Positions 18,437 through 26,295 of a stretch of DNA of 64,000 nt are shown one piece after another. The notes beneath the pieces are model-generated. The model made no database searches and was not told the DNA's origin. It saw only the letters and a list, made by a program, of their open reading frames with translations. How positions within the stretch are numbered: position 1 is the first letter of the stretch; each line of letters starts with the position of its first letter. The stretch comes from Rhizobium hidalgonense (GTDB lineage Bacteria; Pseudomonadota; Alphaproteobacteria; Rhizobiales; Rhizobiaceae), in NCBI RefSeq assembly GCF_002914525.1, contig NZ_LODW01000048.1:1-64000 (forward strand), in the 5' to 3' direction. A program made the position numbers and the translations under genes.

Positions 18437-19788
18437 CGGGCCGGCGTCTGCGTTTTGGTAAAACGGTTTGCCGGCACTGAGAGACCGAGGTTTTCGCGCA
18501 GGGTCCTGCCCTCGTATTCCTCGCGGAACAGGCCGCGGCGGCGAAGCTCGGGCAGGACAAGCCTCACGAAATCGTCGAGGCTGGAGGGCAAGGTCGGAAA
18601 CATCAGGATAAAGCCATCGGCAGCGCGCGTCTGGAACCATTCCTCCATGAAGTCGGCGATCTGGGCCGGCGTGCCTGTGATGCCATTTCCGGTATGCTTC
18701 TCGGCATAGTGTCGGATGAGTTCGCCAACGGTATGGCCGCGTGTGACGAAATCGACCAGTTCGTCGAACAGGGCGCGTGAACCCTTCGGCGCCGCCGGCA
18801 GTCGATCCATCGGGAAAGGCTCATCGAGAGCGACGTCGCGCAGGTCGGCTTCCAGGAATTCCGACAGCATCAACCGGCCGACATCGGGATGCATCTTGTC
18901 GATCAGATAATCGACCTTCGCCTTTGCCTCGGCTTCCGTTTCACCAACGTTGAGGACGATGCCAGGCATGATCTTCAGGTCGTCGGCATCGCGGCCATAA
19001 GCCGGCATCCGACTCTTGACGTTTTCATAGAAGGCCCGGTTCCGCTCGATATTCGACGCCAGGCTGAAGACGATCTCGGCCGTGCGCGCCGCCATATCCA
19101 TTCCGGGTTCCGAACCACCCGCTTGGGCGATGACGGGGCGGCCCTGGGGCGTTCGCGCAATGTTGAGAGGTCCGCGGACCTGGAAATGCCTGCCTTTGTG
19201 ATTGAGCGTGTGGTGCTTGGTCTTGTCATAATACACACCGTTTTCACGGTCGAGAAGCAGAGCACCTTCCTCGAAGCTGTCCCAAAGGCCGAAGACGACA
19301 TCGACGAATTCGTTGCCGCGCTCATAGCGTAGCGCATGCGGATCAAGTCCCTCGCGATTGAAGTTGTAGCCGGTTTCATCATGGTCGGAGGTGACGACGT
19401 TCCAGCAGACGCGCCCTTTGCTCAAATGGTCGATGGAGGCGAACAGGCGGGCGACATTGTATGGCTCGTAATAACTTGTCGACACCGTCGCAACGAGACC
19501 GAGATCGTTGGTCGTGACCGCCAGTGCTGACAGCAGCGAGAGGGGTTCGAAGCGATTCATCTTGGTCGGAATGCGGGCAAGTGCATTCGGATCACCGACG
19601 GCGGCAGCCGGAGAATCCGCCATGAACATGAAATCGAACTTGGCCGCTTCGGATCGTTTGGCGACATCGAGCAGATGGGCGAAGTCATTGGCGCCGCCGA
19701 CATCGCTGGCCGGATGCAGCCACGAGGCCGGATGAAAGCCGAAAGTGTAGACGAAGGTCCCGAGTTTCATCTTGTCAGTTCGTGCCAT
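18433..19788 (-). CDS. FMN-dependent monooxygenase, NtaA/SnaA/DszA family (LLM class)
   Basis: A 451-residue bacterial-luciferase-fold monooxygenase. It carries KLGTFVYTFGFHPASWLHP, DFMFMADSPA, TSYYEPYNVARLFASIDHLSKGRVCWNVVTS and the QAGGSEPGMDMAAR segment, typical of the nitrilotriacetate/DBT-sulfone monooxygenase subgroup. Members cleave C-N or C-S bonds with reduced FMN and oxygen. Known substrates include nitrilotriacetate, EDTA, dibenzothiophene sulfone and S-alkyl cysteines. It is coupled to the flavin reductase directly downstream. The nearby transporter is of the polar amino-acid type, so an amino-acid-like substrate is more likely than an aromatic sulfone. Confidence 0.9.
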   Translation of the reverse strand: MARTDKMKLGTFVYTFGFHPASWLHPASDVGGANDFAHLLDVAKRSEAAKFDFMFMADSPAAAVGDPNALARIPTKMNRFEPLSLLSALAVTTNDLGLVATVSTSYYEPYNVARLFASIDHLSKGRVCWNVVTSDHDETGYNFNREGLDPHALRYERGNEFVDVVFGLWDSFEEGALLLDRENGVYYDKTKHHTLNHKGRHFQVRGPLNIARTPQGRPVIAQAGGSEPGMDMAARTAEIVFSLASNIERNRAFYENVKSRMPAYGRDADDLKIMPGIVLNVGETEAEAKAKVDYLIDKMHPDVGRLMLSEFLEADLRDVALDEPFPMDRLPAAPKGSRALFDELVDFVTRGHTVGELIRHYAEKHTGNGITGTPAQIADFMEEWFQTRAADGFILMFPTLPSSLDDFVRLVLPELRRRGLFREEYEGRTLRENLGLSVPANRFTKTQTPAR

Positions 19789-19828
19789 CGAGCTCTCCCC
19801 TTATGCATGCTGCCGATTGAAGGTGGCT

Positions 19829-19854
19829 GCGCAAATTATCACCAGGCGCAAATT
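19829..19854. promoter_or_regulatory. Direct repeat upstream of the monooxygenase gene
   Basis: GCGCAAATT occurs at 19829-19837 and again at 19846-19854, 17 bases apart, in the short space between the monooxygenase start and the LysR stop. Position and spacing suit an activator site. No direct evidence for which regulator binds. Confidence 0.3.
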
Positions 19855-19901
19855 TTCATCAACATCGCGGCGCTAAGGTCCGTTTTAGTTTTTCTAAACG
19901 T

Positions 19902-20831
19902 TCACTTGGGTGCTGACGCCAAAGCTTGCTGACGGGAAATCGCGACGAGCCAGTCGCGGAATTCGCGCCCGCGCGGCTTTTGCAGTGCCGAGCGGTCCCA
20001 GGCGAGAAAGTAGCTTTCGCGCAGCGGAATACGCATGTCGACGGGAATGACGAGCGTCTGCGCCTCGAGCTCATCTGATATCATCGACATCTGTGCGAGG
20101 ACGACGCCGCGCTTGTTGACGGCAGCATCGATCGCGCTGCTCGACAGAGTAAAGGAGCGGCCCGGCGTTGACGCCTCGGACGAGAGACCGGCCATAGCGG
20201 CAAACTCCGCCCAGCTTGGGTAAGGCGTGAAGTGCCTTTCCCACTCGACATGCAGAAGCGGTTGCTCGAAAAGATCCCGGGCCGCGTGCGCGCGATCCTG
20301 CATCAGCGACGGCGAGCAGACAGGCACGACCCAATCGCGAAACAGTTCCGTATAATGGTCGTGCTGCAGGACGTCCGATCCGTAGCTCACGCGGAAATCG
20401 ACATCGTCGAAGCCGATCCGGGGCTCCTTGTCCCGTCCGATAATTCTCACTTGAACATCGGGGTGAAGGGCCTGCCAGTCGAAGATGCGCCTGCCGATCC
20501 ATTTGTTGACGACGGAAGAAAGCGCGCTAAGGACCAGCGCCGTCTCGTTGCGTGCCTTTTCCAACAACTGCTGGGCCAGCGCAAATTGCTCAAATCCCTT
20601 CGAGATCTCCTGATGATAAAGCCGGCCCCAGGCGGTCAGCTCGACGGTTCGCCCGCTCCGCTCCAGAAGCGAAACTCCAAGAAAACTTTCGATCTTGTGG
20701 ATTTGCTGGCTGATTGCCCCCGGCGAGACCTTGAGCTCCAGTGCCGCGGCCGTCACGCCGCCGCAACGCCCCACTGCTTCGAAGGCTTGCAGGCCCTTGA
20801 GCCGGATCGTCTTGAAGCGCTCATCGATCAC
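19902..20831 (-). CDS. LysR family transcriptional regulator
   Basis: A 309-residue LysR regulator. The winged helix-turn-helix is IRLKGLQAFEAVGRCGGVTAAALELKVSPGAISQQIHKIESFLG, followed by the long linker helix and the effector-binding domain. The start is placed at a GTG (20831) because GGGAGG lies nine bases upstream. A longer in-frame extension runs back through the end of the GntR gene and is not family-like. It lies 29 bases after the GntR gene on the same strand, so the two regulators are probably co-transcribed. It likely controls the adjacent monooxygenase or aminotransferase genes. Confidence 0.88.
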   Translation of the reverse strand: MIDERFKTIRLKGLQAFEAVGRCGGVTAAALELKVSPGAISQQIHKIESFLGVSLLERSGRTVELTAWGRLYHQEISKGFEQFALAQQLLEKARNETALVLSALSSVVNKWIGRRIFDWQALHPDVQVRIIGRDKEPRIGFDDVDFRVSYGSDVLQHDHYTELFRDWVVPVCSPSLMQDRAHAARDLFEQPLLHVEWERHFTPYPSWAEFAAMAGLSSEASTPGRSFTLSSSAIDAAVNKRGVVLAQMSMISDELEAQTLVIPVDMRIPLRESYFLAWDRSALQKPRGREFRDWLVAISRQQALASAPK

Positions 20832-20860
20832 TTGCGCAGCCTCCCGTGATTGGCGCCCAT

Positions 20861-21673
20861 TCAATTCGCTGTCGGATGAAACGTCCCTGCGAACTGGAAC
20901 CGGTCGCCTGGATGCGTAATCTCGACATATGTCACCGTCCGGCCGTTCTGCCAGGTCTGGCGGATTAGGCAAAGGCAGGCCTTACCCCTTTCGGTCTGCA
21001 AGATGCGCGCCGTCGCCGTATCGGCCGAGACGGCGCGGATGACGTGTTTGGCCTTGGACCAGGGAACTTCTGCAAGCAGCCATTTGCCGGGCGGGATCGA
21101 GGCGAAGCTCTCCTCGCGCGCCCGTGGGACAGCGTCGAGCATGATGATCCGCCGTTCGATGGCATTAGGTCTGCCATCCACGATATGCAGGCACTGAAGC
21201 CTCAGTATCTCTGCATCGGGAGCTTCCGACAGCTGTTGTGCCTCCGTCTCTCCAAGGCGTTCGATCTTACGGGTGAGAAGCTCGAAGCGGTGCTCGTGCC
21301 CGGCCAATTCCGCTTCGGTGCTGATATCCTGAATATCCATCACCGTGCGGTCGATCTGGGGCGATGCGACGAACGAACCGGTCTTGCGCCTTCTAACGAT
21401 CATGCCGCGCTCGACCAACGCCGACAGTGCCTTGCTGACGGTCATGCGCGAACATTGATATTCCGCGACCAGTTCATGCTCGACGGGAATACGGTCGCCG
21501 GGCCGCCAATCGCCGCTGATGATTTTCGCCTCGATATCCATGAAAATACGCTGATAAATCGACACCAAGTCCACACCTCGTTCGGCGTCACGATCAAAGT
21601 GCCGGAGCGGTCGCGTCACACCGGCGAGATCGCCGCCACCCGGCACAAATTTTGCGTTCCTCGACTTTGACAT
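20861..21673 (-). CDS. GntR family regulator with UTRA domain (HutC subfamily)
   Basis: A repressor of about 270 residues. The N-terminal GntR helix-turn-helix is IISGDWRPGDRIPVEHELVAEYQCSRMTVSKALSALVERGMIVRRRKTGSFV. A UTRA ligand-binding domain follows, with RLQCLHIVDGRPNAIERRIIML and the end LIRQTWQNGRTVTYVEITHPGDRFQFAGTF, similar to histidine-utilisation repressors. The ATG at 21673 is preferred over a TTG at 21712 that falls in a likely operator. It is divergent from the ABC transporter operon, which it probably represses. No hut genes are present, so the ligand is probably not urocanate. Confidence 0.87.
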   Translation of the reverse strand: MSKSRNAKFVPGGGDLAGVTRPLRHFDRDAERGVDLVSIYQRIFMDIEAKIISGDWRPGDRIPVEHELVAEYQCSRMTVSKALSALVERGMIVRRRKTGSFVASPQIDRTVMDIQDISTEAELAGHEHRFELLTRKIERLGETEAQQLSEAPDAEILRLQCLHIVDGRPNAIERRIIMLDAVPRAREESFASIPPGKWLLAEVPWSKAKHVIRAVSADTATARILQTERGKACLCLIRQTWQNGRTVTYVEITHPGDRFQFAGTFHPTAN

Positions 21674-21690
21674 TGACACTCTAGGCCAGC

Positions 21691-21712
21691 CTATATCTAT
21701 TTGTATAGTCAA
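21691..21712. promoter_or_regulatory. Candidate GntR operator
   Basis: The sequence CTATATCTATTTGTATAG contains inverted CTATA/TATAG arms and is followed by TCAA. It lies between the divergent GntR gene and the ABC transporter. A/T-rich TGTATA-type half-sites are usual for HutC-like regulators. Binding is inferred from position. Confidence 0.35.
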
Positions 21713-21797
21713 AAGCGGAGCATAAAAATCCGCGCATTGAAATTAAAACTCGGGAACCAAACTCCTCCGCCGGGGGAATAAAACTGGAGAGATGCTC

Positions 21798-22625
21798 ATG
21801 AAAGCAAATTCACTGCTGAAGGGTCTGGTCGGCGCTGCGTTCCTGTTCGGAGCAGCCGTTTCCGCCCATGCGGCCGACACGCTGGCGTCTGTCAAGGCAG
21901 CCGGCACCCTCAAGGTTGGCACCGAAACGGCGTTCGCACCGTTTGACTATATCGATGCGGGTGAACATACAGGCTTGAACGTCGACCTTTTTGCCGAGAT
22001 CGGCGAGGAACTTGGCGTCAAGATCGAGTGGGTGGCTCTTCCCTGGGACGGCGTCTTCCCCGCGCTCGAGGCCGGCAAATTCGATGTCGTCGCAGGTCCT
22101 GCAACGATTACCAAGAAGCGCATGGAGCGCTATCGGTTCACGCCGCCGATCGCAGAAGCGACGATTGCCATCCTCAAGAAGGCCGGCGACACGACGATCA
22201 GCAAGCCGGAAGACATTGCCGGCAAGACAATTGGTGTCGGCAAGGCAACTGCCCAGCTCGACCAGTTGAAGGAATTCTCCGACACACTGCCGACCAAGGT
22301 CGATGTGCGCGAATATCCTGCCTTCACTGAGACCTACGCCGATCTCGCAGCCGGCCGTATTGCCGGCGTCGCCAATTCGCTCCCGAACATCGCCTTTGTC
22401 GCCAGCCAGCGAAAGGGCACTTTCGAAGTCGTCCTGCCGCCTTTCGGAAAGAAGTCCTATTTCGGCTTTATCGGTCTCAAGGACGCCGATCATGCCCCGC
22501 TGATGGACGCGATCGATGCCGCGATGCTCAAGATAAAGGCAGACGGGCGTATGGCGGAGCTGCAAAAGAAGTGGTTCGGTGCGTCTTTCGACACGCCGGA
22601 CGCTGTCAAGGACCCGGCATTCTGA
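21798..22625 (+). CDS. Polar amino-acid ABC transporter, periplasmic binding protein
   Basis: A 275-residue family 3 solute-binding protein. The signal peptide MKANSLLKGLVGAAFLFGAAVSAHA is followed by KAAGTLKVGTETAFAPFDYID. The fold signatures GLNVDLFAEIGEELGVKIEWVALPWDGVFPALEAGKFD and AGPATITKKRMERYRFTPP follow, and it ends with KKWFG. An ATG at 21792 is also possible, but 21798 has better spacing (eight bases) from GGAG. First gene of a four-gene transporter operon divergent from the GntR repressor. The ligand is probably an amino acid or derivative. Confidence 0.92.
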   Translation: MKANSLLKGLVGAAFLFGAAVSAHAADTLASVKAAGTLKVGTETAFAPFDYIDAGEHTGLNVDLFAEIGEELGVKIEWVALPWDGVFPALEAGKFDVVAGPATITKKRMERYRFTPPIAEATIAILKKAGDTTISKPEDIAGKTIGVGKATAQLDQLKEFSDTLPTKVDVREYPAFTETYADLAAGRIAGVANSLPNIAFVASQRKGTFEVVLPPFGKKSYFGFIGLKDADHAPLMDAIDAAMLKIKADGRMAELQKKWFGASFDTPDAVKDPAF

Positions 22626-22722
22626 CCACTGCCGGTGAAATGCACGCGCCCCGCCATCGGTCGGGGCGCAATCTGCCGTGGGAACAGACGTCACGGCCGC
22701 AGCACGCAGGCAAGCACCACCC

Positions 22723-23364
22723 ATGTCCACCAAACTTTTCGAACTTCTTCTGCAAGCTTCGATCTACACCGTGACGATTAGCATGGTTTCGATTCTGATC
22801 GGCTTTGCTATCGCGATCATTGTTTCCGCCATGCTCCTTTCGCGGCAACGGCTTTTCGTGTTGCCGGGGCAGATTTTCATCAGCTTCTTTCGCGGCGTGC
22901 CGCTGCTGGTGCAGTTGTTGCTGATCTATAACCTTCTGCCGGTGATCGGCATCAACGTGCCGAGTATCGTGGCGGCCATCGTTGGCCTTTCACTGTGCAC
23001 TGCTGCCTATCAGGCTGAAAATCTACGTGGCGGGTTTGCGAGCGTTCCCTCGGGCCTCGTCGAGTCCGCCGAGATGGTCGGCCTCACTCCCATCCAGATC
23101 TTCCGCCGGATCAAGGCGCCGATCGCTCTGCGTTTGACCTTTCCGGCGCTCGTCAACGAAGCGATCCTTATTCTGAAGGCTTCCTCGCTGGTCTCCGTTG
23201 TCGGGATCGTCGAGCTGACGCGCATGGCCCAGGACCTTGCCGGCAGCACCTTTCTGCCGCTTGAAATCTTCGCTTCCGCCGGTCTGATCTACCTCGCCAT
23301 CAATTGGATCGTAGCGCTTGCCGGCGGTCTGATCGAACGCTCCCTGCCGGGAGTACCGCGATGA
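22723..23364 (+). CDS. Amino-acid ABC transporter permease (HisMQ type)
   Basis: A 213-residue inner-membrane permease with about five helices. The EAA-like loop AYQAENLRGGFASVPSGLVESAEMVGLTPIQIFRRIKAP contacts the ATPase. FFRGVPLLVQLLLIYNLLP is the family's early signature. The start at 22723 (MSTKLFELL) is chosen over an upstream GTG because it gives the normal length. It lies 97 bases after the binding-protein gene and overlaps the second permease by four bases. Confidence 0.9.
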   Translation: MSTKLFELLLQASIYTVTISMVSILIGFAIAIIVSAMLLSRQRLFVLPGQIFISFFRGVPLLVQLLLIYNLLPVIGINVPSIVAAIVGLSLCTAAYQAENLRGGFASVPSGLVESAEMVGLTPIQIFRRIKAPIALRLTFPALVNEAILILKASSLVSVVGIVELTRMAQDLAGSTFLPLEIFASAGLIYLAINWIVALAGGLIERSLPGVPR

Positions 23365-24029
23365 CGTTCGATATCAATGTGATTTTCAGCCATTTGCCGG
23401 AGATCGCCAGCGGTGCCTGCGTGACAATCGTCATCTGGATCGTCGCCGCTCTTGCCGCTGCCGTTCTGGGTTTCCTTGTCGCTGTCGCGCGGCGTTTTGG
23501 CGGGGTGATCCTGGACAGGGTGTTCGGCATTGTCATCGCAGTGCTGCGCGGCACGCCCTTCCTCATTCAGATATTCCTCGTCTACTACGGCGGCCCCTTC
23601 GTCGGATTGTCGCTCGATCCGATCCCAGCAGGCGTCGTCGGCCTGTCCATCTACGGCGCGGCCTATTTCAGCGAGATATTCCGCTCGGGCTTTGCCGCCG
23701 TCCCGAAGGGGCATATCGAAGCGGGTCTATGCGTTGGCCTGACACACACGCAGATCGTCAGGCGCATATTGCTGCCTGAGATGACCATGCTGGTGCTGCC
23801 GCCATCGCTCAACATGACGATCATCCTCATGAAGGAGACGGCCGTGTTGTCGATCATCACCGTGCCGGAACTGACGGCAACACTGAGCGCCATCGGATCG
23901 CAGCAATATGCTTTCGTCGAAGCGCTTTTTGTCCTCGCCCTCTTCTACTGGGGGCTGGTCGAAATCACCGGTTGGCTTGGCCGTCTCGCCGAAACGAAAC
24001 TCACAAGATTCAGGTTTTTCCACATATGA
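23361..24029 (+). CDS. Amino-acid ABC transporter permease (HisMQ type)
   Basis: A 222-residue permease, the partner of the preceding one. It shows VLRGTPFLIQIFLVYYGGPFVGL and the EAA-like loop AAYFSEIFRSGFAAVPKGHIEAGLCVGLTHTQIVRRILLPEM. The ATG at 23361 overlaps the previous stop (ATGA), and the gene itself overlaps the ATPase gene by four bases. The two permeases probably form a heterodimer. Confidence 0.9.
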   Translation: MTFDINVIFSHLPEIASGACVTIVIWIVAALAAAVLGFLVAVARRFGGVILDRVFGIVIAVLRGTPFLIQIFLVYYGGPFVGLSLDPIPAGVVGLSIYGAAYFSEIFRSGFAAVPKGHIEAGLCVGLTHTQIVRRILLPEMTMLVLPPSLNMTIILMKETAVLSIITVPELTATLSAIGSQQYAFVEALFVLALFYWGLVEITGWLGRLAETKLTRFRFFHI

Positions 24030-24817
24030 GCGTACCCGCGATCGCAGTCAAAAATCTGGTCAAGACGTTTGGCGATTCCACCGTGCTGAACGGCATCGAT
24101 CTTGATATTGCCCAGGGACAGGTTTCCTGCGTGATCGGTCCGTCGGGATCCGGCAAGAGCACGCTGCTGCGCTGCATGGCGTTTCTGGAAGAATCGACGA
24201 AGGGTACCATTGCCATCAATGGCGAGGTGCTCGGCTTTGCGGAAAATGCGAAGGGCGTAAGGGAGCGATTGCCGGCCGCCGCCAATCGCCGGATTCGCGC
24301 CCAGATCGGCATGGTTTTTCAGCAGTTCAATCTCTGGCCGCACATGACCGCGCTCGGCAACGTCAGCGAAGCGCTGAAGACGGTTCACAAGATCAACCGC
24401 AAGGACGCGGAGGAGCGGGCAATGGCCCAGCTCGCCAAGGTGGGTCTCGGGGGTCGGGCAAACCACTATCCGTCACAGCTTTCGGGAGGACAGCAGCAGC
24501 GTGTTGCCATCGCGCGGGCCCTGGCTCTCAACCCGAAGATCATGCTCTTTGACGAACCAACCTCATCACTCGATCCGGAACTGACCGGCGAAGTGCTCAA
24601 CGTCATGCGCGATCTCGCTGCCGAAGGCATGACCATGGTCGTCGTTTCCCACGAGATCGGGTTTGCCGCAACCGTCGGCCAGCAGATCATCTTTCTCGAT
24701 CACGGCAAGGTGCTGTTCACCGGTCCGCCGCAAGAGGTTTTCAAGCGACCTAGAAACCCCCGCCTCGAGCAGTTTCTTGATACCTATATCGACCGCGGAG
24801 CCTCGATGTTGCTGTGA
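24026..24817 (+). CDS. Amino-acid ABC transporter ATP-binding protein
   Basis: A 263-residue ATPase. The Walker A motif is GPSGSGKST, the Q-loop lies in GMVFQQFNLWPHMTALGNV, the signature is LSGGQQQR, Walker B is IMLFDEPTSSLDPEL, and the switch His lies in VVSHEIGFA. It powers import with the two permeases. The four-base overlap with the permease shows tight coupling. Last gene of the operon; a gene-free 215 bases follow. Confidence 0.92.
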   Translation: MSVPAIAVKNLVKTFGDSTVLNGIDLDIAQGQVSCVIGPSGSGKSTLLRCMAFLEESTKGTIAINGEVLGFAENAKGVRERLPAAANRRIRAQIGMVFQQFNLWPHMTALGNVSEALKTVHKINRKDAEERAMAQLAKVGLGGRANHYPSQLSGGQQQRVAIARALALNPKIMLFDEPTSSLDPELTGEVLNVMRDLAAEGMTMVVVSHEIGFAATVGQQIIFLDHGKVLFTGPPQEVFKRPRNPRLEQFLDTYIDRGASMLL

Positions 24818-24881
24818 AGCTCGTCCTACTTTATCCGTCTAAGCGTTTGGGTTCTGTACGTTATGCCCGTGATATCCCCTA

Positions 24882-24905
24882 TATGGCTGCGCGTATGGCT
24901 GCGCG
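24882..24905. repeat. 12-bp tandem duplication in an intergenic region
   Basis: TATGGCTGCGCG occurs twice without spacing (24882-24893 and 24894-24905) in the 215-base gap after the transporter operon. I see nothing else distinct in this gap. Confidence 0.7.
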
Positions 24906-25032
24906 CCGTACCATTGCGAAGCAATCTGACGGCATTGTTGCGCACTCATAGGTTTTTGCTAACGCAACGCCTTCAGCATTCCCTAAATCCTAGCGGGTAA
25001 AAGACGATTATCCAGTTCTGGGGAAACAGCTG

Positions 25033-25338
25033 ATGAGCATATCGGGTATTGCGGGCACTGCTCTTTCGGGCATGCGGGCACAGACGACGCGGATCAGCGC
25101 GATCGCCAGCAACGTCGCAAACAGCAGCGCGCCTGGTCATACCAGGCTGAACACCAACCTCACCTCCGCTGCATCAGGCGGCGTCGAGGCCATCGTCAGC
25201 CCGACGGCGTCGGATGTCGATCTGGCCACCGAACTCACTGACCTGATCGAAGCCGAGCAAAGCTACAAGGCGAACGCCGTGGTCTTCGAGACCGGCGCCG
25301 ACATGTGGGAAATGCTGATGAGCATCAAGCGCGACTGA
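25033..25338 (+). CDS. Miniature flagellar basal-body rod-like protein (orphan)
   Basis: A 101-residue protein whose two ends match flagellar rod/hook proteins. The N-terminal part, GTALSGMRAQTTRISAIASNVANSSAPGH, corresponds to the Flg_bb_rod helix with the usual ASNVAN core. The C-terminal part, VDLATELTDLIEAEQSYKANAVVFETGADMWEMLMSIKRD, corresponds to the Flg_bbr_C helix. Only about 30 residues lie between, so the middle domains are absent. Ends of this kind pair as a coiled coil in the rod. No other flagellar gene is present. It may be a remnant or a small rod accessory protein. Confidence 0.75.
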   Translation: MSISGIAGTALSGMRAQTTRISAIASNVANSSAPGHTRLNTNLTSAASGGVEAIVSPTASDVDLATELTDLIEAEQSYKANAVVFETGADMWEMLMSIKRD

Positions 25339-25397
25339 GCACGCCGATACCTGTAGACGATTGGCTGGCGCTGAATTTCCGTCAGTCTGAGTAAATG

Positions 25398-25790
25398 TCA
25401 GGAATGCACCGGCTCGCTCTGGCGCTGAGCGGCAAGGGCCGCGAGATCGGCGGGTTTCAATTCGACGGATTCGCCGCAACCGCAGGCCGATGTCTGGTTC
25501 GGGTTGGTGAAGGTGAAGCCGGAGCGCAGCGTCGTCTGCTCGAAGCCCATTTCGGTGCCGAGAAGATAGAGCACGGCTGATGGCTCGACCCAAACCCTGG
25601 CGCCGTCGCGCTCGATCAGATCGTCCTTGGCATTGGGTTCGGTCACCAAGTCGATGGTATATTCCATCCCGGCGCAGCCGCCCTTCTTGATGCCGACGCG
25701 AACACCCTTGGCCTCCGGCCCGGAATTTTCGACGATCGCCTTGACGCGGGCCGCAGCCCCGTCCGTCATGCTCATAATTGCAAAGCCCAT
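25398..25790 (-). CDS. sufA: SufA/HesB-type iron-sulfur carrier
   Basis: A 130-residue A-type carrier that receives clusters from SufBCD and passes them to apoproteins. The three conserved cysteines are C39 (KKGGCAG) and C103/C105 (SACGCGES). The start at 25790 is chosen because AAGGAG is nine bases upstream; another ATG sits directly on that site. The C-terminal tail of about 20 residues after the CGC motif is slightly long. It is the last gene of the suf operon, about 110 bases after sufX. Confidence 0.94.
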   Translation of the reverse strand: MGFAIMSMTDGAAARVKAIVENSGPEAKGVRVGIKKGGCAGMEYTIDLVTEPNAKDDLIERDGARVWVEPSAVLYLLGTEMGFEQTTLRSGFTFTNPNQTSACGCGESVELKPADLAALAAQRQSEPVHS

Positions 25791-25902
25791 CGGCTTCATC
25801 TCCTTCCGCAACCGGGGTCAAGATCCGGCGCTTCGTGAATCAAATGTAGTCGCCCGAGGTAAACGGATCAATACCGCGCGCGGTACTGCGTACTAGCGCA
25901 GT

Positions 25903-26292
25903 TCAGTACCAGCCGACGGCGACCTGCGCCTCCTCGGACATGCGGTCCGGCGTCCACGGCGGATCGAAGGTCATTGCGACCTCGACGCCCGACACGCCTT
26001 CGACGGCGCCAACAGCATTTTCGACCCAGCCCGGCATCTCGCCGGCAACCGGGCAGCCGGGCGCGGTCAAGGTCATCATGATCTTCACCATCCGGTCATC
26101 CTCGATGTCGATCTTGTAAATCAACCCGAGTTCAAAGATGTCGGCCGGAATTTCCGGATCGTAGACGGTCTTCAGCGCGCTGATGACGTCGTCGCTGAGC
26201 CGCGCCAGTTCATCTGCCGGAATGCTGGAATGCACGATGCCTTCGCGCACGTCGATCTTCTGTTCGCTTTCGTCCAGGCTCATCACGGACAC
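25903..26292 (-). CDS. SufT/DUF59 family iron-sulfur assembly factor (SufX)
   Basis: A 129-residue DUF59/MIP18-like protein. The core is ISALKTVYDPEIPADIFELGLIYKI, then LTAPGCPVAGEMPGWVENAV with the conserved Cys, and ends FDPPWTPDRMSEEAQVAVGWY. Related proteins help mature iron-sulfur enzymes. It lies three bases after sufS on the same strand. In rhizobia the equivalent gene is called sufX within sufS2BCDS1XA. An alternative start three codons in (26283) is possible. Confidence 0.9.
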   Translation of the reverse strand: MSVMSLDESEQKIDVREGIVHSSIPADELARLSDDVISALKTVYDPEIPADIFELGLIYKIDIEDDRMVKIMMTLTAPGCPVAGEMPGWVENAVGAVEGVSGVEVAMTFDPPWTPDRMSEEAQVAVGWY

Positions 26293-26295
26293 TCC

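Noticed and set aside
18433..19788. Firm assignment as nitrilotriacetate or EDTA monooxygenase
   Set aside because: The family covers several substrates, and no iminodiacetate or EDTA-specific genes are adjacent. Only the family is called.
20861..21673. GntR regulator as a histidine-utilisation repressor (HutC)
   Set aside because: The UTRA domain is HutC-like, but no hut genes are nearby and the divergent operon is an amino-acid transporter of unknown ligand. Subfamily kept, function not claimed.
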